Shown here piece after piece: positions 59,799-64,000 of a DNA stretch of 64,000 bases (its first letter is position 1; each line of letters opens with the position of its first letter). Source of the DNA: Pseudophaeobacter arcticus DSM 23566 (GTDB lineage Bacteria > Pseudomonadota > Alphaproteobacteria > Rhodobacterales > Rhodobacteraceae). The DNA is taken from the NCBI RefSeq assembly GCF_000473205.1, contig NZ_KI421507.1, positions 3,891,057-3,955,056 on the forward strand, read 5' to 3'. The notes under the pieces are model-generated. The model was not told the DNA's origin. It did not search any database and worked only from the letters and a program-made list of their open reading frames with translations. The position numbers and the translations under genes were made by a program.

Positions 59799-59817
59799 AT
59801 TGCTGCAATGCAGCAAT
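59799..59817. promoter_or_regulatory. 19-bp palindrome between nasS and nrtA
   Basis: ATTGCTGCAATGCAGCAAT is a perfect inverted repeat around its centre base. It overlaps a second inverted repeat, TTGCC-N9-GGCAA (59817-59835). Its position just before the leader suggests a binding site for a nitrogen regulator acting on an nrtA promoter, but it does not match the classical NtrC site closely. It could also be a hairpin at the nasS 3' end. Confidence 0.4.
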
Positions 59818-59838
59818 TGCCCGAATTTTAGGCAAATC

Positions 59839-61011
59839 TCAGGCGGAAAAGTCGAATACCGCGCCGTTAAAAAATCCATCCGGACCCAGAATCATTTTCC
59901 CCAGGGTGGAAGACACCGCAGTTGGGGCACGCATGCCGCCCTCAATTTTTTCCGAGGTTTTGGGCAGCTCGATGCCAATGGGCGCCAGGGCTTCGCGGTA
60001 TAGATCGGTGCGAAAACAGGCGCGGGCGATATCGCGGGCGGCCTGCGTGTCCAGCCCGTGCCAGCCCGACAGAAAATCGGCAATCCAGCTGGCCTGACTG
60101 CGCCAGGGAAAGTTTGCCGCGCTTTGGTAAAAGCGCAGAAAGTGCTCTGCTTGCCTGGGGGGCTGCCCCAGTCTGGTGGTGATCTGATGGGTGAGCGCCG
60201 GATCAATGGCGTGATCGGGCAGGTCCAGATGTTGGCTCCGGGCGAGAATGCTCACTGCCAGCGGCGTGTTCCTGGGCTGGTCCAGCCACTGGGCCGCCTT
60301 TGAGATCGCGCGGATCAGCGCCAGGCAGGTCTTGGTATTCTGCTCGGCCCATTCGTGGCGCACGCCAAGGATCTTTTCCGGCGCACATTCCCAGATGCTG
60401 GAACCGGGCAGCACCAAAGTGGCACCGCTTTGTTGCACGGCAACAGTGCCCCAGGGCTCGCCAACGCAGAACATATCCAGCGATCCGTCGCGGACCGCCT
60501 CGGCCATCTTTGGCGGCGGAACCGTGACGATCTGGATCCGCTCGGGCCGATAGCCCGGCACCTGCGACAGCCAGGTCTCCAGCAACATGCGGTGCATTGA
60601 AAACGGAAAGGGCACCCCAATGCGCAGCGGCTGGGCGCTGGCCGCAAACAGCGCTTTGGAGGTTTCCTGAGGGGTGCCAAAACTGTTGCGCCATCCGGTG
60701 TCCTGCATGCGGCGGTCCAGATCGGCAGAGATGCCGATCACGGTACCATTCACCGAAAGCACCATCAGCGCGTCAATCCGGGTGGCCACCCCGCCCAGAC
60801 CCAAAGACATGGCAACGGGCATTGGCGACAGCATATGGGCAAAATCGATCTGCCCAAAGGCCAGCCTGTCGCGCAGGGCCGACCAGGAGGGCTGTTTCAT
60901 CAGCTGTAGCTCCAGCCCCTCTTCGGCGGCAAAGCTCAGCTCTTTTGCAATGATCAGCGGGGCACAATCGACCAGCGGCAGGTAGCCGCAATTTATCTGG
61001 GTCCTCTTCAT
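59839..61011 (-). CDS. nasS: Nitrate/nitrite sensor NasS
   Basis: A 390-residue NrtA/CmpA-like binding protein without a signal peptide (MKRTQINCGYLPLVDCAPLIIAKELSF), hence cytoplasmic. Family motifs: DFAHMLSPMPVAMSLGLGG, DMFCVGEPWGTVAVQQSG and APEKILGVRHEWAEQN. In Azotobacter and Paracoccus NasS binds NasT when nitrate is absent and releases it when nitrate is bound. It overlaps nasT by 4 bp (ATGA), giving the stoichiometric pair. Confidence 0.94.
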   Translation of the reverse strand: MKRTQINCGYLPLVDCAPLIIAKELSFAAEEGLELQLMKQPSWSALRDRLAFGQIDFAHMLSPMPVAMSLGLGGVATRIDALMVLSVNGTVIGISADLDRRMQDTGWRNSFGTPQETSKALFAASAQPLRIGVPFPFSMHRMLLETWLSQVPGYRPERIQIVTVPPPKMAEAVRDGSLDMFCVGEPWGTVAVQQSGATLVLPGSSIWECAPEKILGVRHEWAEQNTKTCLALIRAISKAAQWLDQPRNTPLAVSILARSQHLDLPDHAIDPALTHQITTRLGQPPRQAEHFLRFYQSAANFPWRSQASWIADFLSGWHGLDTQAARDIARACFRTDLYREALAPIGIELPKTSEKIEGGMRAPTAVSSTLGKMILGPDGFFNGAVFDFSA

Positions 61012-61592
61012 TGCAGCAGTTCAGCTGCGGTGACCAGGGCGGTGGCAACGTCGATCACCTTGCGCCCCTGGTCCATCGCGGTTTTGCGCAGCAGGCTATA
61101 GGCCTCATCCTCGGAAATCTGCCGGGCGCTGATCAGCAGCCCCTTGGCGCGGTCAATGGTTTTGCGATCGGCCAGTGCCTGTTTGGCGGCTTCCAGCTCG
61201 GACTCCATTTTGGTGATCATCTTGAACCGGGCAATGGCCGTATCCAGAACCGGCTTGATCCGGTCCTTTTGCAGCCCGTTGACAACATAGGCGCTGAGCC
61301 CCGCCGAGATCGCCGCCTGGGTCATCGCTGCATCGGTTTGATCGACAAACATAGCGACCGGGCGGTTGCGCGCATTGGAGACAAAACACAGGTGTTCCAG
61401 GGTGTCGCGATCGGGGTTGGCCAGGTCGATCAGGATAATGTCGGGGTCTTGCTGGGTCAGGGTGTGCTCCAGCGCAGAGGCCGAGGCAATAACGGTGGCA
61501 TTGGCCCAGCCGCCATCTTTCAGCGCCAGCAAAATTTCCTGCGCTTTTGCGTCGTCGGCTTCGACCACCAATATGTTCAGATCGTTCTGCAC
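61008..61592 (-). CDS. nasT: ANTAR-domain antiterminator NasT
   Basis: A 194-residue regulator. Residues ~1-120 are a receiver-like domain (ILVVEADDAKAQEILLAL; DIILIDLANPD) in which the usual acidic pocket is only partly kept (VVEADD). A coiled coil (ITKMESELEAAKQALADRK) leads to the C-terminal ANTAR domain, IDRAKGLLISARQISEDEAYSLLRKTAMDQGRKVIDVATALV. NasT binds dual-hexaloop leader RNA and prevents termination. Its target is the leader 1.3 kb downstream. Confidence 0.95.
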   Translation of the reverse strand: MQNDLNILVVEADDAKAQEILLALKDGGWANATVIASASALEHTLTQQDPDIILIDLANPDRDTLEHLCFVSNARNRPVAMFVDQTDAAMTQAAISAGLSAYVVNGLQKDRIKPVLDTAIARFKMITKMESELEAAKQALADRKTIDRAKGLLISARQISEDEAYSLLRKTAMDQGRKVIDVATALVTAAELLQ

Positions 61593-62072
61593 AGTCTCTG
61601 CGTAGCGCCAAATCCGGGGAAGGATCCATCCGGCAAGGGCCGCAGGGGGTGTGGGATGGCATAAATGCTCAAAAAACGGGCAACACAGGTCGCATCGCTG
61701 CTAATTTAGGCTCTAAACATAGGGGCGCTGTCTGCCCGAAATACGCTCGCCGTTTGATTGAGCAGAGAGATTTTTCCGCTCTTAGGAGTTTCAGGCAAAG
61801 TCTCAGAGATTTTGTGATCTGGCAGGATTTTGCAGGCATATGTTTCGCAAGCTGTTTGAGGCCTTCTTTGGAGAGGCAAAATCTGTTGATGTCAGCGCGT
61901 GGGATGAGCAGGGGCGCGGCAGCAAGGCACTTTGCTATATTCGCACTGCCCAAAGGAAGAAGCTGGCGTCCGGTGCTCTTGCCCTTGCACGGACAAAAAC
62001 GTCTCCAACCTTTCCGATTGGTTGGACAAATACCATGCTCAAGTGACTGAAAAAATTGAAATAATGGAGCTC
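61593..62072. other. Intergenic region between nasT and tRNA-Arg
   Basis: These 480 bp should contain the nasTS promoter. I see no clear -35/-10, no strong hairpin and no recognised gene. One 68-codon frame (61840-62046) is listed separately with low confidence. A T-rich stretch after the tRNA 3' end (62054-62060 on the minus strand) may end tRNA transcription. Confidence 0.5.
61840..62046 (+). CDS. Small hypothetical ORF, doubtful
   Basis: A 68-codon frame beginning MFRKLFEAFFGEAKSVDV, with a weak GCAGG before the ATG. The first ~20 residues look protein-like (amphipathic, charged), but the later part (ALARTKTSPTFPIGWTN) does not. I recognise no family. It is listed because the surrounding 480 bp are otherwise empty; it may be chance. 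Confidence 0.2.
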   Translation: MFRKLFEAFFGEAKSVDVSAWDEQGRGSKALCYIRTAQRKKLASGALALARTKTSPTFPIGWTNTMLK

Positions 62073-62149
62073 TGGCGACCCCGGCAGGATTCGAACCTGC
62101 AACCTGCCCCTTAGGAGGGGGCTGCTCTATCCAGTTGAGCCACGGGGCC
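62073..62149 (-). tRNA. tRNA-Arg (anticodon CCU)
   Basis: A complete 77-nt cloverleaf on the minus strand: acceptor GGCCCCG/CGGGGTC, D stem GCTC/GAGC, anticodon stem GCCCC/GGGGC with loop CTCCTAA (anticodon CCT), T arm GCAGG-TTCGAAT-CCTGC, discriminator G and encoded CCA. It reads the rare AGG codon. No duplicated 3' end that would mark an integrated element is visible nearby. Confidence 0.96.
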
Positions 62150-62160
62150 GGGCTGTTTAC

Positions 62161-62189
62161 GCGATAGCAAATCCTCTTTGGTATCACAA
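62161..62189 (-). promoter_or_regulatory. Probable tRNA-Arg promoter
   Basis: On the minus strand TTGTGA (62184-62189) and TATCGC (62161-62166) are separated by 17 bp, and the -10 lies 11 bp before the tRNA 5' end. Confidence 0.45.
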
Positions 62190-62316
62190 TAAGGCGCAGA
62201 GCGATTATTCAACGGCTTTGTCGCGCTCCTTTCCTGCGGCGCCCCATTGTGCCCCATTGTACTGGGCGCGCGCACTGGCTAACCTTAAAGCAGCAGAAAA
62301 TATGAGGCCTTAGAAC

Positions 62317-63342
62317 GTGACCACGGAACCCAAGCGCCCGCTCACCCTACGCGATGTATCAGAAGCCACAGGCGTGTCAGAAATGACCGTGAGCCGTGTG
62401 TTGCGAAACCGTGGAGATGTCTCGGAAAAAACCAGGATCAAGGTTCTGACCGCAGCCAAGGAACTGGGCTATGTGCCCAACAAGATCGCCGGGGCGCTGG
62501 CCTCCAAGCGGGTCAATCTGGTGGCGGTGATCATCCCCTCGCTGTCCAATATGGTCTTTCCAGAGGTGCTGACCGGCATCAATCAGGTGCTGGAAAACAC
62601 CGCTTTGCAACCCGTCGTCGGGGTGACGGATTATCAGCCGGAGAAAGAAGAAAAAGTTCTGTATGAGATGCTGTCCTGGCGGCCTTCTGGGGTGATCATT
62701 GCCGGGTTGGAACATACCGAAGCGGCGCGGGCGATGCTCAATGCCTCGGGCATTCCGGTGGTGGAGGTCATGGATACCGACGGCAAGCCGGTGGATTCCA
62801 TGGTGGGGATTTCGCATCGCCGGGCTGGCAGCGAGATGGCCAAGGCGATCCTGAAAGCGGGCTATCGCCATATCGGTTTCATGGGCACCAAAATGCCGCT
62901 GGATCACCGCGCCCGCAAACGGTTTGAAGGCTTTACCGAGGCCCTGGCCAAGGAAGGCGTCGAGATCGAAGACCGCGCATTTTATTCCGGCGGCTCTGCG
63001 CTGGCCAAGGGGCGCGAGATGACGCAAGAGATGCTGGAACGCTCTCCTGATTTGGATTTTCTCTATTATTCCAACGATATGATCGGTGCAGGTGGGCTGC
63101 TGTATCTGATGGATCAGGGCATTGATGTGCCCGGACAGATTGGTCTTGCTGGCTTTAACGGGGTTGAGCTGCTGCAGGGGCTGCCGCGCCAATTGGCCAC
63201 TATGGATGCCTGTCGGTTGGAGATTGGTCGCAAGGCTGCCGAGATCATTATCTCGCAGCTGGATGATCCCGACGCGGTGCAAGAGCACCATGTGACACTG
63301 ACCCCCACCATCACTTATGGTGACACGCTCAAGCGGCGCTGA
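62317..63342 (+). CDS. LacI-family transcriptional regulator
   Basis: A 341-residue repressor starting with GTG at 62317. The N-terminal helix-turn-helix reads LTLRDVSEATGVSEMTVSRVLRNRGDVSEKTR, followed by the hinge YVPNKIAGALASKRVNLVAVIIPSLSN. A periplasmic-binding-protein-like effector domain occupies the rest (RRAGSEMAKAILKAGYRHIGFMG; LDFLYYSNDMIGAGGLLYLMDQGIDVPGQIGLAGFNG). It resembles gluconate-type (GntR) LacI members. No sugar catabolic genes are visible, so the regulon is unknown. Its stop overlaps the YcaQ-type start by one base. Confidence 0.93.
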   Translation: MTTEPKRPLTLRDVSEATGVSEMTVSRVLRNRGDVSEKTRIKVLTAAKELGYVPNKIAGALASKRVNLVAVIIPSLSNMVFPEVLTGINQVLENTALQPVVGVTDYQPEKEEKVLYEMLSWRPSGVIIAGLEHTEAARAMLNASGIPVVEVMDTDGKPVDSMVGISHRRAGSEMAKAILKAGYRHIGFMGTKMPLDHRARKRFEGFTEALAKEGVEIEDRAFYSGGSALAKGREMTQEMLERSPDLDFLYYSNDMIGAGGLLYLMDQGIDVPGQIGLAGFNGVELLQGLPRQLATMDACRLEIGRKAAEIIISQLDDPDAVQEHHVTLTPTITYGDTLKRR

Positions 63343-64000
63343 TGGCTCTGCCGCGCCTTGAAAATGCAGCGGCACGGCGGTTGTTCATGGATCGTCACGC
63401 CCTGCTGGAACAGCCAAGTGGTGGCTCCAAAGGCATGGATCTGTTGCAGCTGATTTCCCGGCTGGGATTTGTGCAGCTCGACAGTATCAATACTGTGGCG
63501 CGGGCCCATGATATGATCCTTTATTCCCGTCGCCCCAGCTATCGTGCCAAACATCTGACGGATCTCTATCATGGCGGCGGGGCGCTGTTTGAGCACTGGA
63601 CCCATGATGCGGCGATGATCCCACTGGCGTTTTATCCGCAGTGGCATCTGCGGTTTCAGCGCGACGAAGCCCTGCTGCGCAAACGCTGGCGCAATTGGCG
63701 TCGCGACGGATTTGAGCAACAGTTTGACACAGTGCTCACCCATATTCGGGATCATGGGCCGGTGAGCTCTTCCGATTTGGGCAAGGACGAGAAAAAGAGT
63801 TCAGGCGGCTGGTGGGACTGGCACCCCTCCAAAACCGCGCTGGAATATCTGTGGCGCACCGGTGCGTTGACCGTTGTTGGGCGCTCGGGCTTTCAAAAAC
63901 GCTATGACCTGACCGAGCGGGTGATCGAAGAGGCGCTGCATGCGCCTGCGGATCTGCCGGATCCGGCGCGGACGGTGGATTGGCTGTGCACACAGGCACT
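63342..64000 (+). CDS. Winged-helix DNA glycosylase, YcaQ/AlkX family (cut by window edge)
   Basis: An open frame from the ATG at 63342 to the right edge (219 codons, no stop). The translation starts MALPRLENAAARRLFMDRHA. GFVQLDSINTVARAHDMILYSR contains the QLD motif that stands for the catalytic QxD/QxQ signature of the HTH_42 family. ALFEHWTHDAAMIP and DHGPVSSSDLG are further family segments. YcaQ unhooks interstrand DNA crosslinks. The start overlaps the LacI stop by one base. The C-terminal part is outside the window. Confidence 0.85.
   Translation, partial: MALPRLENAAARRLFMDRHALLEQPSGGSKGMDLLQLISRLGFVQLDSINTVARAHDMILYSRRPSYRAKHLTDLYHGGGALFEHWTHDAAMIPLAFYPQWHLRFQRDEALLRKRWRNWRRDGFEQQFDTVLTHIRDHGPVSSSDLGKDEKKSSGGWWDWHPSKTALEYLWRTGALTVVGRSGFQKRYDLTERVIEEALHAPADLPDPARTVDWLCTQA

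Noticed and set aside
62073..62149. tRNA-Arg as an integration site for a genomic island
   Set aside because: No integrase gene and no repeated tRNA 3' end are visible on either side; both flanks are ordinary core genes.
61669..62187. A 172-codon minus-strand frame over the tRNA-Arg gene
   Set aside because: Its start region is the tRNA itself read as protein (the familiar GQVAGSNPAGVA artefact). No coding signal is seen beyond it.
1..64000. CRISPR array, prophage, insertion sequence or toxin-antitoxin module
   Set aside because: No regularly spaced repeats, transposase or integrase motifs, phage structural genes or paired small genes of those types were found on either strand.

Overview
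The window is GC-rich chromosomal DNA from a Roseobacter-clade alphaproteobacterium (Rhodobacterales, of the Phaeobacter/Ruegeria type). The genus is inferred from gene content and order, not from a marker alignment. Clade pointers are the leuS-lptE-holA and pmbA-inositol-phosphatase-KDO-transferase neighbourhoods, a Rhodobacter-type porin, two large FAD/GcvT fusion proteins of the dimethylglycine/sarcosine dehydrogenase type, a betaine-homocysteine-methyltransferase-like gene, and a NasT/NasS-controlled nitrate assimilation operon. I see no transposase, integrase, phage gene or CRISPR array. Both edges cut genes: a KDO-transferase-like gene on the left and a YcaQ-type DNA glycosylase on the right.

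Layout. 1-4.4 kb (minus): KDO-transferase-like fragment, inositol-monophosphatase/CysQ-like enzyme, PmbA/TldE, DUF2125 protein. 4.5-7.2 kb (plus): SDR, enoyl-CoA hydratase-like protein, BaiN-type flavoprotein. 7.2-12.6 kb (minus): GST, then holA, lptE, leuS and a DUF3576 lipoprotein. 13-20.5 kb: major porin, YggS, L,D-transpeptidase, RibA, an OmpR-type response regulator, XthA, a thioredoxin/TPR protein, a LON-substrate-binding protein and a Trm112 protein. 20.9-31.7 kb: UbiH-type hydroxylase, amidase, DapC-like aminotransferase, FtsK, LolA, ZinT behind a Zur-like palindrome, lipoprotein transglycosylase, AEC transporter, HspQ. 31.9-36.5 kb: gamma-glutamyltransferase, an anti-sigma kinase/STAS partner-switch pair, thiolase, free methionine-(R)-sulfoxide reductase.

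36.7-45.4 kb (plus) looks like a methylated-amine/glycine-betaine catabolic block: XRE-cupin regulator, LysE exporter, GFA protein, FAD/GcvT enzyme 1, homocysteine S-methyltransferase, GlxA-type AraC regulator and FAD/GcvT enzyme 2. It is followed by a translationally overlapping pair, an aldonolactone oxidase and a PLP D-threonine-aldolase/alanine-racemase-like protein.

48-61.6 kb (minus) is a complete nitrate assimilation locus read right to left: nasT, nasS, a leader RNA, nrtA, nrtB, a tandem-ATPase nrtC/D fusion, nirB, nirD, nasA, a TrpD-like protein and cobA (siroheme supply). Most junctions overlap or nearly touch. The leader between nasS and nrtA carries two hairpins with A1/G4 hexaloops (the ANTAR-binding signature) followed by a strong terminator, so NasT antitermination can be read from the sequence. 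tRNA-Arg(CCU), a LacI regulator and the YcaQ-type gene close the window.

The most interesting non-genic signals are: (1) a dispersed intergenic element of three consecutive hairpins around a conserved TTGGGCCNRGCGC core, four copies, always at gene 3' ends; (2) a candidate anti-Shine-Dalgarno small RNA at 17.4-17.5 kb; (3) the nitrate leader, whose terminator loop carries CCUCCUCCC; (4) a 39-bp-spaced operator-like repeat in front of the XRE-cupin gene; (5) a second hairpin repeat family flanking the methionine sulfoxide reductase gene in inverted orientation.
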